Part shown: one piece after another, positions 41,688 to 50,227 of the stretch | Numbering within the stretch: the first letter of the stretch is position 1 | Layout of the letters: every line of letters begins with the position of its first letter | Assembly (NCBI GenBank): GCA_035760645.1 | Contig: DASTSO010000106.1 | Span: forward strand, 10,501-74,500 | Direction of reading: 5' to 3' | Source: DASSTY01 sp035760645 | Lineage (GTDB): Bacteria; Gemmatimonadota; Gemmatimonadetes; Gemmatimonadales; GWC2-71-9 | Length of the DNA stretch: 64,000 bases | The notes under the pieces: generated by a model | What the model saw: the letters and a program-made list of their open reading frames with translations, nothing else | What the model was told of the DNA's origin: nothing | Databases searched by the model: none | Position numbers and translations under genes: made by a program

Positions 41688-43976
41688 ATGCCCTCTCGAT
41701 TCTCCTCCCGGACCCGGACGCCGAAGGCGCCGCGCCCGAAGAAGTCCCGCTCGCCCTGGGTGCGGCGGCTGCTCGTCGCCGTCCTCGCCCTCGTGGCGCT
41801 GGGCCTCGGCGGGCTCGCCGCCGCCTGGTACAGCGTCTGCGCCGGCGACAGCTGCCCCGCCATCGCGGGGCTCGACGAGTACGACCCCGACCAGGCCTCG
41901 AAGGTGTACGCCGCCGACGGCCGGCTCATCACCGATCTGGGGCTCCAGCGCCGCACCGTGGTGCCGCTCCAGGAGATGGCTCCGGCGGTCAAGGCCGCGT
42001 TCATCGCCACCGAAGACAAGCGCTTCTACGAGCACCACGGGATCGACTGGGTGCGGGCCTTCGGCGCGGTGAAGAACCGGCTGCTGAAGGGCCGGCTCGA
42101 GGGCTTCTCGACGATCACGATGCAGCTCGCCGGGAATCTCTGGCCGGAGGACATCAACCGGCGCGACCGCTCGCTGCGGCGGAAGCTGAAGGAGATGTAC
42201 GTCGCCTCGGAGATCGAGCGGAAGTACTCGAAGGACAAGATCCTCGAGCTCTACCTCAACCAGATCAACCTCGGCAACCGCGCCTTCGGCGTGGAGGCCG
42301 CGAGCCAGCGCTACTTCGGCAAGTCGGTGCGGGCGCTCAACGTGGCGGAGGCCGCCACGCTCGCCGCGCTCCCCAAGGCGCCCGAGCGCTACAATCCGCG
42401 CAAGCATCCGAACTATGCGGTGATGCGCCGCAACGTCGTCCTCGGGCTGCTGCGCGACGACGGCAAGCTGAGCGCGGCGGAGGCGGAGAAGTGGAAGGCC
42501 TTTCCGCTCCTCCTCTCCTCGCGCGACGACTTCAGCTCCGTGGCGCAGTACTTCGTGGAGTACGTGCGCCAGCAGCTCGACCAGAAGTTCGGCCGCGACC
42601 TCTACACCAAGGGCTACCGGGTCTACACCACGCTCGACCTCGACATGCAGCAGACGGCCGAGCGGGCGCTGGAGACCCAGCTCGAGGCGATCGAGAGCGG
42701 GACGAAGTACGGGCCGTTCCCCCACAAGAGCTATCGCCAGATCCAGGACGCGCGGGCCGACGCGGGCGAGGAGGACGGGGGCGCGGCGCTGACGCCCTAC
42801 CTCCAGGGCCTCCTGGTGACGCTCGAGGCGAAGACCGGCTACATCCGCGCGCTGGTGGGCGGGCGCGACTTCGACGACAGCAAGTTCAACCGCGCCACCC
42901 AGTCGCGCCGGCAGCCGGGCTCGACGTTCAAGCCGCTCGTCTACTCGGCGGCGCTGCGGGCCGGCTACCCGCTCTCGACGATCGAGGTGGACAGCCCGCT
43001 CGTCGTCGAGGCGCCGGGCCAGGCGCCGTGGACGCCGAAGAACTTCGACGCCAAGTTCGACGGGCCGCACACGCTGCGCCACAGCCTCATGTGGTCGCGC
43101 AACGTGCCCACGATCAAGCTCGGCATGCAGCTCGGCGAGCCGGCCGTCATCGAGGAGGCGCGGCGCTACGGCCTCACGACGCCGATCAGCCCGGTGCCGT
43201 CGATCCACATCGGCGCCGCCGACGTGATCCCGCTCGAGATGATCTCCGCCTACACCGCCTTCGCCAACCTGGGCGAGCGCAGCGTGCCGACGGCCATTCT
43301 CCGGGTCGAGGACCGCAAGGGCAACATCGTCTGGCAGCCCTCGGTGCAGCTGCAGCCGGTGATGTCGCCCGAACAGGCGTGGCTGATGAACAGCGTGCTG
43401 CAGGACGTGGTGCGCTCGGGGACCGCCTCGGGCGCCGTGGGGCGGTACTTCCCGCTGGTGCCGATCGGCGGCAAGACGGGCACGACCAACGACGGCTTCG
43501 ACGTCTGGTTCATCGGCTACACGCCGGAGCTCGTGACCGGCGTGTGGATGGGCTTCGACCAGCCGCAGAAGATCAAGGGCAACGCCCAGGGCGGCATCCT
43601 CGCGGCCCCCGCCTGGACGGCGATGATGCGGGAGGTCTACGATCGCCGGCCCAACCCCGCGCCGTGGCCGCGGCCCGAGGCGCTCACCTTCGCCGAGATC
43701 GACCAGACGACGGGCTACAAGGCGACGCCCTTCTGCCCGCGCGAGGTGCACTACATCGAGTCGTTCATTCCGGGCACCGAGCCGGTGGCGTTCTGCCCCG
43801 TGCACTCGCCCTTCGGCGTGATGGGCGGTACCTCGGTTCCGGGCCAGCCGGGCGCCGCGGGGGCGCTGCCCGGGGCGCTGCCCGGCATGCCTGCCGGCGT
43901 GACCGGCCAGGCCAGCGCCGGCGCCGCGACGCCGCCGCAGGCGCAGCCGCCCGCGCCCGCGGGTGCGCCCCGCTGA
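41688..43976 (+). CDS. Class A penicillin-binding protein (PBP1A-like)
   Basis: Bifunctional peptidoglycan synthase of 762 aa. Short cytoplasmic tail, one membrane helix (LLVAVLALVALGLGGLAAAW). Glycosyltransferase 51 domain with FIATEDKRFYEHHGID (catalytic Glu), TITMQLAGNL and KILELYLNQINLGNRAFGVEAAS. Transpeptidase domain with SxxK at GSTFKPL, SxN at SRN in LMWSRNVPTIKLG, and KTG at IGGKTGTTNDGFD. A Pro/Ala/Gly-rich tail follows residue 700. Start: ATG 41688, with GTG 41682 two codons earlier possible. Confidence 0.96.
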   Translation: MPSRFSSRTRTPKAPRPKKSRSPWVRRLLVAVLALVALGLGGLAAAWYSVCAGDSCPAIAGLDEYDPDQASKVYAADGRLITDLGLQRRTVVPLQEMAPAVKAAFIATEDKRFYEHHGIDWVRAFGAVKNRLLKGRLEGFSTITMQLAGNLWPEDINRRDRSLRRKLKEMYVASEIERKYSKDKILELYLNQINLGNRAFGVEAASQRYFGKSVRALNVAEAATLAALPKAPERYNPRKHPNYAVMRRNVVLGLLRDDGKLSAAEAEKWKAFPLLLSSRDDFSSVAQYFVEYVRQQLDQKFGRDLYTKGYRVYTTLDLDMQQTAERALETQLEAIESGTKYGPFPHKSYRQIQDARADAGEEDGGAALTPYLQGLLVTLEAKTGYIRALVGGRDFDDSKFNRATQSRRQPGSTFKPLVYSAALRAGYPLSTIEVDSPLVVEAPGQAPWTPKNFDAKFDGPHTLRHSLMWSRNVPTIKLGMQLGEPAVIEEARRYGLTTPISPVPSIHIGAADVIPLEMISAYTAFANLGERSVPTAILRVEDRKGNIVWQPSVQLQPVMSPEQAWLMNSVLQDVVRSGTASGAVGRYFPLVPIGGKTGTTNDGFDVWFIGYTPELVTGVWMGFDQPQKIKGNAQGGILAAPAWTAMMREVYDRRPNPAPWPRPEALTFAEIDQTTGYKATPFCPREVHYIESFIPGTEPVAFCPVHSPFGVMGGTSVPGQPGAAGALPGALPGMPAGVTGQASAGAATPPQAQPPAPAGAPR

Positions 43977-44010
43977 GCCCCGCCCGAGGCCGACGCTGAG
44001 CCGCGCCGCC

Positions 44011-45276
44011 GTGCCTACGCTCCTGACCGCCGACTGGGTGCTCCCGGTCGGCGGTTCGCCGTTGCGGGACGGCGGGGTGCTCCTGGGCGCCGACGGGCGG
44101 ATCGCCGCGGTCGGGCCGGCGCGCGAGCTCGCCACGCGCGGCGCCCGGGACGAGCACCACCCGGGCGCGGCGCTGGTGCCGGGGCTCGTCAACGCGCACA
44201 CCCATCTCGAACTCACCGGACTCGGGGGCCAGGTGGAAGAGGACGACTTCGTTCACTGGCTCCGCCGCCTCATCGAGCTGAAGCGCGCGCGCAGCTACGC
44301 GGACTTTCTCGCCGCGGCGCGCCGGGGGCTCGCCGACTGCTTCGCGAGCGGCGTGACGACCGTGGCCGACTGCGGCGACTCGGGCGCCGTGATCGAGGCT
44401 CTCGCCGACGGGGGCGGGCGGGGAATCTACTACCACGAGGTCTTCGGCCCGCATCCGGAGCAGGTCGAGGCCAGCATGACGGGGCTGCGTGCGCGCGTCG
44501 CCGAGCTGCGGCGGTTCGAGGACGCCGAGGGCCGTGTGCGGCTCGGTGTCTCGCCGCACGCGCCCTACTCGGTGAGCGGCCCGCTCTACGCCGCGGCAGC
44601 AGCGTGGGCGCGTGCGGAAGGGCTCCCGCTCGCCGTGCACATCGCCGAGTCGCCGGCGGAGCGCGCGCTCCTCGCCGACGGCACCGGCGGCTTCGCCGAG
44701 ATGTGGCAGCGGCGCGGGATCCCGCTGCTGCCGCCCTGCGCCGGGGCGGCGCGCACGCCCGTCGCCTGGTTGGAGGCGCACGGCGTGCTCGGGCCCGACG
44801 CGCTCTGCATCCACGTCGTGCAGGCCGACGCGGGCGACATCGGGCGCCTGCGCGCGCACGACGCGCCCGTCGCCCACTGTCCGCTCTCGAATCGGCGCCA
44901 CGGGCACGGCCGCGCGCCGCTCGCCGCGCTCCGCGGCGCGGGGCTCCGGGTCGGGCTCGGCACCGATTCGGTCGCGAGCGTCGGCACGCTCGACCTCTTC
45001 GCCGAGGCGCGGGCGGCGCGCGCGCTCGCCGGGCTCGACGCCGAGGCGGCGCTCGCCCTCCTCACCGTGGAGGGCGCCCGCGCCCTCGGCCTCGCGGACG
45101 AGATCGGCACCCTCGCGCCGGGCCGCTGGGGCGACGTCGCGGCCATCGCGCTGCCCGCCGCCTGCGCCGGCCCGGAGGCGACCGGCCACGACGCGATCGA
45201 GGCGGTGCTCGCCGCCGCCCCCGGCGACGTGCGCGCCACCTGGGTCGCGGGGCGGCCGGTGTATCGCGCCGCATGA
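44011..45276 (+). CDS. Amidohydrolase-family deaminase (aminodeoxyfutalosine/MTA-SAH deaminase-like)
   Basis: 421 aa. GTG start; the frame stays open 16 codons upstream but begins just before the PBP1A stop. Metal-dependent TIM-barrel with NAHTHLEL (HxH), LAVHIAESPAERALL (metal His), CIHVVQADAGD (metal His) and LGTDSVASVGTLDLFAEAR (metal Asp). The HTHLEL form is typical of deaminases acting on adenosine-like thioethers or 6-amino-6-deoxyfutalosine in the alternative menaquinone pathway. No other mqn gene is in the window, so the substrate is inference. Confidence 0.82.
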   Translation: MPTLLTADWVLPVGGSPLRDGGVLLGADGRIAAVGPARELATRGARDEHHPGAALVPGLVNAHTHLELTGLGGQVEEDDFVHWLRRLIELKRARSYADFLAAARRGLADCFASGVTTVADCGDSGAVIEALADGGGRGIYYHEVFGPHPEQVEASMTGLRARVAELRRFEDAEGRVRLGVSPHAPYSVSGPLYAAAAAWARAEGLPLAVHIAESPAERALLADGTGGFAEMWQRRGIPLLPPCAGAARTPVAWLEAHGVLGPDALCIHVVQADAGDIGRLRAHDAPVAHCPLSNRRHGHGRAPLAALRGAGLRVGLGTDSVASVGTLDLFAEARAARALAGLDAEAALALLTVEGARALGLADEIGTLAPGRWGDVAAIALPAACAGPEATGHDAIEAVLAAAPGDVRATWVAGRPVYRAA

Positions 45277-45292
45277 CGGTTCGCGCGGCGGG

Positions 45293-45298
45293 TATATT
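45293..45298 (+). promoter_or_regulatory. -10-like TATATT flanked by a short dyad before argR
   Basis: TATATT sits seven bases upstream of the argR start codon, inside GCGGG-N7-CCCGC (45287-45303). With so short a distance the transcript could be leaderless or the start codon may lie further on. No clear -35 box or ARG box was found. Confidence 0.35.
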
Positions 45299-45304
45299 GC
45301 CCGC

Positions 45305-45796
45305 ATGAAGCCCACCCGCCAGGCCGCCATCCTGCGCCTCGTGCGCGACCAGCGGCTCGCCAATCAGGAGGCGCTGCGCCAGGCGCTCGCCGCCGAGGGG
45401 ATCGAGGTCACGCAGGCCACGCTCTCCCGCGACCTGCGCGAGCTGGGGGTCGTGAAGCAGGGCGAGGGTGCCGCGTCCTACTATGCGGCGCCGAGCGCCC
45501 CGCCGCCGGGCCCCGACCTGAGCGGCGTGCTGCCGGCGCTCCTCCTGGGCGTGGACGGGGTGGGCCCGCTCCTGGTGCTCCGCACGGCGCGCGGCACCGC
45601 CGCGGCCGTCGCCGCGGCGCTCGGGCAGGGCGGGTTCGAGGAGGTCCTCGGTGCCATTCCGCACGACGACACCGTGCTCGTCGTCACGCGGACACCGAAG
45701 GCGCGGGAGTCGCTGGGCGAGCGGCTCGAGCAACTGGCGCGCGGCGGCAGGCTCGACGGCGCGCGCGGCCTTGCCGCTCCCCGGACGCCGGGTTAG
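45305..45796 (+). CDS. argR: Arginine repressor ArgR
   Basis: 163 aa hexameric regulator of arginine biosynthesis/catabolism. N-terminal winged helix: RQAAILRLVRDQRLANQEAL and VTQATLSRDLRELGVVK (SR in the recognition helix). C-terminal arginine-binding domain: LLVLRTARGTAAAVAAAL and GAIPHDDTVLVV (the GTIAGDDT-like ligand motif is altered to AIPHDDT). No arginine genes flank it here. Confidence 0.9.
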   Translation: MKPTRQAAILRLVRDQRLANQEALRQALAAEGIEVTQATLSRDLRELGVVKQGEGAASYYAAPSAPPPGPDLSGVLPALLLGVDGVGPLLVLRTARGTAAAVAAALGQGGFEEVLGAIPHDDTVLVVTRTPKARESLGERLEQLARGGRLDGARGLAAPRTPG

Positions 45797-45809
45797 CCTA
45801 CGAAGAGCG

Positions 45810-45825
45810 CCGATTCCACAATCGG
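45810..45825. promoter_or_regulatory. Small dyad between argR and the HNH gene
   Basis: CCGATT-CCAC-AATCGG, a six-pair hairpin 14 bases after the argR stop and 42 bases before the HNH start. May be a weak terminator or an operator. Confidence 0.3.
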
Positions 45826-45866
45826 AACGATGCGGTGAATCGCCCACGCGGGTCGGGAGAAACGCG

Positions 45867-46418
45867 ATGCGATGTCTGGCCTTGAATGCGTCCTTCGAGC
45901 CGTTGACGATGGTCCCGGTTCGGCGAGCGCTGCGTCTCGTGATCGAAGGCAAAGCCGAGATCGTCGAGGCGGAGGGCGAGGATCTCATACGCAGTGAACG
46001 GATCGCCCTCCCCAAGCCCGCCATCATCCGCCTCGTCAAGTTCGTCCACGTCCCGCGTCGTTTCCGCCGGCAGGTCACCAACACCTTCCTCTTCGCGCGC
46101 GACGACTACCGCTGCCAGTACTGCCATCGCGTGCAGGCGGAGCTGAAGCCGCGCGAGTGCCTCACGCGCGACCATCTCATTCCGATCTCGCGCGGCGGCG
46201 GCAACGAGTGGACGAACGTCGTCACCGCCTGCAGCAGCTGCAACACCCGGAAGGGCAACCGGCTGCCGCACGAGTGCGGGATGCAGCCGCTCACCCCGCC
46301 GCACGAGCCGCACTTCGTGCACCTCTCCTGGGCCGTGCGCCGCCTGACGGCGACGCAGGCCAAGTACATCCGGCTGTTCTACGGCCCCGAGGCGCTGCGC
46401 GCTCTCGGCGGCCTGTGA
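45867..46418 (+). CDS. HNH endonuclease-family protein
   Basis: 183 aa. N-terminal part LALNASFEPLTMVPVRRALRLVIEGKAEIVE is the conserved N-domain of widespread HNH proteins of unknown role. The nuclease module is YRCQYCHR (zinc Cys pair), LTRDHLIPISRGGGNEWTNVV (HNH-type D-H...N) and ACSSCNTRKGNR (second zinc pair and final Asn). This type is found singly in many genomes, not only in mobile DNA. GGGAGA lies eight bases before the ATG. It overlaps the flippase gene downstream as GTGA. Confidence 0.88.
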   Translation: MRCLALNASFEPLTMVPVRRALRLVIEGKAEIVEAEGEDLIRSERIALPKPAIIRLVKFVHVPRRFRRQVTNTFLFARDDYRCQYCHRVQAELKPRECLTRDHLIPISRGGGNEWTNVVTACSSCNTRKGNRLPHECGMQPLTPPHEPHFVHLSWAVRRLTATQAKYIRLFYGPEALRALGGL

Positions 46419-48007
46419 CCCCGCTCGACCCCGCCCCCGCGTCCAGCGCCGCGTCCGTCCGGGAGCCCGCGCCTCCGGGCCCGCCGCCCGGCCACCTGAA
46501 GCGCCGCGCCCTCGACGGCTTTCTCTGGCTCTCGCTCGGCAACGGGCTGCGCGCCGTGCTCAAGGTGGCGGTGCTCGCCGTGCTCGCCCGGCTGCTCACG
46601 CCGGTGGACTTCGGCCTCGTGGCCGCGGCCGGCGTGGTGGTCTGGTTCTCGATGCTCTTCTCGAGCCTCGGCGTCGGCCCCGCGCTCGTCCAGCGGCAGG
46701 ACCTCGAGCCGCGCCACGTCGCGACCGGCCTCACCGCCTCGGCGCTCTTCGGCCTGCTCCTCGGGCTCGTCCTCGTCGCCGCCGCCCCGCTCCTCGCCGT
46801 GCTCTTCCGGATGCCCGGCCTCACGCCGGTGCTCCGGGGCATGGCGGTCGTCTTCCCGATCGCGGGCCTCTCGCTCGTGGGCGAGGCGCTCCTGCAGCGC
46901 GAGCTCCGGTTCGGCACCCTCGCCATGGCCGAGCTCGTGAGCTACGCCGTGGGCTACGGCGTCGTCGGCATCGGCGCGGCGCTCGCGGGGGCGGGGGTGT
47001 GGGCGCTCGTGGCGGCGGAGGTGGGGAAGGCGCTCATCAAGACGGTGCTCTACCTCGTCCTGCCCGCCGGGCGGGTACGCCCGCGCTTCGAGGTCGCCGC
47101 GTTCCGCGATCTCGTCGTCTTCGGCTCCGGCTACACCGCGAACGGGCTCAGCATCTACTTCGCCATGCAGGGCGACAGCTTCGTCGTCGGCCGCTACCTC
47201 GGGGCGGGGCCACTCGGCCTCTACGGGCGTGCCTACGAGCTGATGCTCGTCCCGTCGCAGGTGCTGGGGATGATGCTCGAGAAGATCCTCTTCCCCATGC
47301 TCGCCTCGGTGCAGGACGACGCCGCGCGGCTGCGGCTCGCCTACCGGCGCGGCACCGCGCTCGTCGCGCTGATCGTGCTGCCGCTGAGCGCGCTCACCGT
47401 GGTGCTCGCGCCCGAGATCGTCCGCGTGCTCCTGGGCCCGGGCTGGCGGGGGGCGGTGCCGGTGCTGCGGGTGCTCGCCGCGGCGATGTACCTGCGCGTG
47501 GGCTACATGCTGGGACACACGGTGGTGAACGCGACCGGTGCGGTGGTGCAGACGGCGTGGCGGAGCGCGCTGCACGCCGTGCTGGTCGTCGTCGGCGCGC
47601 TCGTGGGGCAGCGCTGGGGGCTCACGGGCGTGGCCGCGGGCGTCGTGGCCGCGATCACGGTCAATTTCGTGCTCGTGCTGCAGCTTGGGCGACGGGTGAC
47701 GGGCCTGGGCTGGGGCGCGCTCGCCGCCGCGCACCGGCACGCGCTGCTGCTCGCGCTCCTCGTGGGCGCCGAGGCCTGGGCGATCGCCCGGGTGCTCACC
47801 CCGCTCGCGGCGAGCGCCGCGCCGGCCGCGCTCACGCTCGTCGCGGCGGCCGCCGCGGCGCTCGTCACCACGCTGCTGCTCGTCCGGCTCCTGCCCGCCC
47901 GCGCCCTCGGCGACGACGGCCGCTGGCTGGTGCACACGCTCCTCACGAGCGCGCCCGCCCCGCTGCGGCCGCTGCTGCGCCGTCTGCGCACGCCCGACTG
48001 GACATGA
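46415..48007 (+). CDS. Polysaccharide flippase (Wzx/MATE-like, MOP superfamily)
   Basis: 530 aa, about 12-14 membrane helices. The start after a Pro/Ala-rich tail reads RALDGFLWLSLGNGLRAVLKVAVLAVLARLLTPVDFGLVAAAG, the usual opening of lipopolysaccharide/exopolysaccharide flippases (WzxC-type), followed by LGVGPALVQRQDLEPRH. Further on come FGSGYTANGLSIYFAMQGDSFVVGRYLGAGPLG and ILFPMLASVQDD, both family patterns. First gene of the polysaccharide region. GTG start overlaps the HNH stop. Confidence 0.9.
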   Translation: MTPLDPAPASSAASVREPAPPGPPPGHLKRRALDGFLWLSLGNGLRAVLKVAVLAVLARLLTPVDFGLVAAAGVVVWFSMLFSSLGVGPALVQRQDLEPRHVATGLTASALFGLLLGLVLVAAAPLLAVLFRMPGLTPVLRGMAVVFPIAGLSLVGEALLQRELRFGTLAMAELVSYAVGYGVVGIGAALAGAGVWALVAAEVGKALIKTVLYLVLPAGRVRPRFEVAAFRDLVVFGSGYTANGLSIYFAMQGDSFVVGRYLGAGPLGLYGRAYELMLVPSQVLGMMLEKILFPMLASVQDDAARLRLAYRRGTALVALIVLPLSALTVVLAPEIVRVLLGPGWRGAVPVLRVLAAAMYLRVGYMLGHTVVNATGAVVQTAWRSALHAVLVVVGALVGQRWGLTGVAAGVVAAITVNFVLVLQLGRRVTGLGWGALAAAHRHALLLALLVGAEAWAIARVLTPLAASAAPAALTLVAAAAAALVTTLLLVRLLPARALGDDGRWLVHTLLTSAPAPLRPLLRRLRTPDWT

Positions 48008-49104
48008 CCGCACACGACGACCTCGAGCTGGGCTGCCACAGCTGTCACACGACCCGACGGAACGACCGCCGGCGCGCGCTCTGGCGCTGGGGCAACCGGC
48101 TGCAGGAGCAGGTCGTGCGGCTCGAGGGCGTGGTGGGACGCATGCGCCACCGGCACGGCCCCGCCCGGCCCGACATCGCTCGCGACGAGCTCGTCGTGCT
48201 CTGCGTGGGCCGCGACGTCGAGGCGTGGATCGGCGAGTTCCTCGAGCATCATCTCGCCCTCGGCGCCGCGCACGTGGTGCTGCTCGACAACGCCTCCGAG
48301 GACGACACGGTGGCGATCGCCTCGCGCTTCCCGCGCGTCACGGTCTTCACGAGCGCGCTGCCGTTCGGGCACCTCGAGGTCGGGATGCGGCGCTGGCTCA
48401 CCCGCACCTTCGCCGCCGACCGCTGGAGCCTCTACTGCGACGCCGACGAGCTCTGGGACTACCCCGGCTCCGACCGGCTGCCGCTGCGGGGCTTCCTCGA
48501 CTACCTGGAGCGCCACGGCTACAAGGCGGTCACGGGGCAGATGCTCGACCTCTTCGCCGACCGGCCGTTCAGCGAGCTCCCGGGCGCGGCCGGCGCCTCG
48601 CTGCGCGGGACGTACCGCTGGTATGACCTGGCCGATCTCGTTCCCACGCGCGACGTCTACTGGATCCGTGACGGCCAGCTCGACAGCGCGGCGATCGTCT
48701 GCAATTTCGGCGGGATCCGCAAGCGCTTCTTCGGCGACGACTGCCTGCTGCTGACGAAGCATCCGCTCGTCTTCGCCGACCGCACGGTGGGGCTCTACAC
48801 CTACGACGGCCACTTCGTGACCGGCGCGCGGGTGGCCGACGTCTCCACCGTGCTCCTGCACTACAAGTACGTCCCCAACCTGCCCGACCGCGCGCGCAAG
48901 AGCGTGGACTGGGTGAACCCCGAGCTCTACCGCGGGCTCTCGCGGGTGCTGGCCGAGAACCCGACGCTCTGCCTCAAGACGGCGAGCGCGCGCGAGCTGC
49001 GCCACGTAGACGAGCTGGTGGCGAACGGCTTCCTGGTCGTCAGCGAGCGATATCGGGAGTGGTTGGCGGCCCGCGCGGGCGCGCTGGCTATGCCGCGCCG
49101 GTAG
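48004..49104 (+). CDS. Glycosyltransferase, family 2-like (Glyco_tranf_2_4 / GT92-like)
   Basis: 366 aa. After a charged N-terminus, DELVVLCVGRDVEAWIGEFLEHHLALGAAHVVLLDNASEDDTV is the characteristic start of 'glycosyltransferase family 2_4' proteins. LYCDADELWDYPGSDRLPLRGFLDYLERHG contains the DxD-type metal motif (CDADE). C-terminal KSVDWVNPELYRGLS. No membrane helices. ATG overlaps the flippase stop. It ends 17 bases into the convergent gene. Sugar donor unknown. Confidence 0.85.
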   Translation: MTAHDDLELGCHSCHTTRRNDRRRALWRWGNRLQEQVVRLEGVVGRMRHRHGPARPDIARDELVVLCVGRDVEAWIGEFLEHHLALGAAHVVLLDNASEDDTVAIASRFPRVTVFTSALPFGHLEVGMRRWLTRTFAADRWSLYCDADELWDYPGSDRLPLRGFLDYLERHGYKAVTGQMLDLFADRPFSELPGAAGASLRGTYRWYDLADLVPTRDVYWIRDGQLDSAAIVCNFGGIRKRFFGDDCLLLTKHPLVFADRTVGLYTYDGHFVTGARVADVSTVLLHYKYVPNLPDRARKSVDWVNPELYRGLSRVLAENPTLCLKTASARELRHVDELVANGFLVVSERYREWLAARAGALAMPRR

Positions 49105-50026
49105 GCCGCGCCGCGCCGCGGCGCTCGGGCCACTCGCCGCGCAGCACCCGCCGCCAGATCTGGATGTTCTCGCGGAGCCTCGCCGCGTCGGGGCCGTCGT
49201 GCGCGAGGGCGAGGCGGGCGCGGTCGCGCAGGAGGTGGACGACCATTTGGCCCTTGAGGACGAGGTCGAGCTGGGTGAGCCGGCCGGGCGGGTAGTGGCG
49301 GGCGTAGAACTGCCGCATGCTCGCGTAGAGCTGGACCTGCATCGCGGCGCGCCGCTGCGTGGTGCTCGCCCCGCCGACGTGCACGACGGTCGTGGCCGGC
49401 GTGAAGCGCACCGTCCATCCCGCCGCCCGGAGCCGGTAGCAGAGATCCACTTCCTCCGAGTACATGAAGTACGCCGGATCGAAGCCGCCGACCGCCTCGA
49501 AGGCGCGGCGACGGATCGCCAGCGCCGCGCCGACCACCCAGGGCACGGCGCGGTCGTGGTCGTGCGTCCAGGTGAGGATCGAGCGGTCGCGCCATCCGGG
49601 GACGAGGCGCACGAGCGGGCGGAGCGTGATCGGCCGGAAGAAGGGGCGGGCCGAGTTCTGCAGGGTGCCGTCGGGATTGTGGAGCCGGGGCCCGACGATG
49701 CCGGCGTCCGGGTGGGCGTCCAGATGCGCGGCGAGGATGCGGAGGGTGTCGGGTTGGAGGATCGTGTCGCTGTTGAGCAGGAAGACGTAGGGCGCCCGGC
49801 AGGCGGCGACCGCCTGGTTGGCGGCGGCGCCGTAGCCCGGGTTGCCGAAGTCGGGATGCACCGCGACCTCGGGGAACTCGCGCCGCACCATCTCGACGCT
49901 GCCGTCCGTGGAGCCGTTGTCCTTGACCAGCACCTCGCGCGCCCCGGTCGCCCGGACGCTGGCGAGGCAGGTGCGCAGGTGGTCCACGGTGTTGTAGTTG
50001 ATGACGGCGACGGCCATCTCGGTCAC
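49088..50026 (-). CDS. Glycosyltransferase family 2 (rhamnosyltransferase-like)
   Basis: 312 aa. N-terminal VAVINYNTVDHLRTCLASV, donor site VLVKDNGSTDGSVEMV, and PGYGAAANQAVAACRAPYVFLLNSDTILQPDTL with the metal motif NSD. The second domain has PWVVGAALAIRRRAFEAVGGFDPAYFMYSEEVDLCYRL, the GT2 ED-type catalytic region. Resembles dTDP-rhamnose transferases in O-antigen clusters, but the sugar is unproven. GTG start with GGAGGAG upstream. It overlaps the 3' end of the convergent glycosyltransferase by 17 bases. Confidence 0.9.
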   Translation of the reverse strand: MTEMAVAVINYNTVDHLRTCLASVRATGAREVLVKDNGSTDGSVEMVRREFPEVAVHPDFGNPGYGAAANQAVAACRAPYVFLLNSDTILQPDTLRILAAHLDAHPDAGIVGPRLHNPDGTLQNSARPFFRPITLRPLVRLVPGWRDRSILTWTHDHDRAVPWVVGAALAIRRRAFEAVGGFDPAYFMYSEEVDLCYRLRAAGWTVRFTPATTVVHVGGASTTQRRAAMQVQLYASMRQFYARHYPPGRLTQLDLVLKGQMVVHLLRDRARLALAHDGPDAARLRENIQIWRRVLRGEWPERRGAARPTGAA

Positions 50027-50227
50027 GGACGCTCTCCTCCGGGTGTGTTGGATAGATAACGCCGTCGCTCGTGGCCGAACGTAAGTGGGATCACCACGCG
50101 AGCATGCGCCAGGTTCCGGTGCGGTCGAGGGACGGGACCGCATCTTCTACTCTGCATCGCGTCGGCCCCGCCGACCGATGCGCCCCGACCGACCGACCAG
50201 GACGCCCCCCTCTCGCGTGGAGCGTGC
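50027..50227. promoter_or_regulatory. Divergent intergenic region
   Basis: 201 bases between divergent glycosyltransferase and methyltransferase genes, so it must contain both promoters. A locally AT-rich stretch (50046-50061) is on the glycosyltransferase side. A dyad GCGGTC-N9-GACCGC (50122-50142) is in the middle. No convincing -35/-10 pair could be chosen. Confidence 0.4.

Noticed and set aside
40652..43999. Plus-strand frame of 1,115 codons crossing tyrS and PBP1A
   Set aside because: Runs antisense through tyrS and out of frame through PBP1A, both unmistakable genes.
43963..44010. Upstream extension of the amidohydrolase to an ATG at 43963
   Set aside because: It would overlap the end of PBP1A and add a Pro/Arg-rich tail not seen in the family. 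The GTG at 44011 fits the domain start.
48034..48048. CHSCH resembling a haem-binding CXXCH motif in the glycosyltransferase at 48004
   Set aside because: The protein has no signal peptide and is otherwise a cytoplasmic glycosyltransferase. A single chance match is the better explanation.
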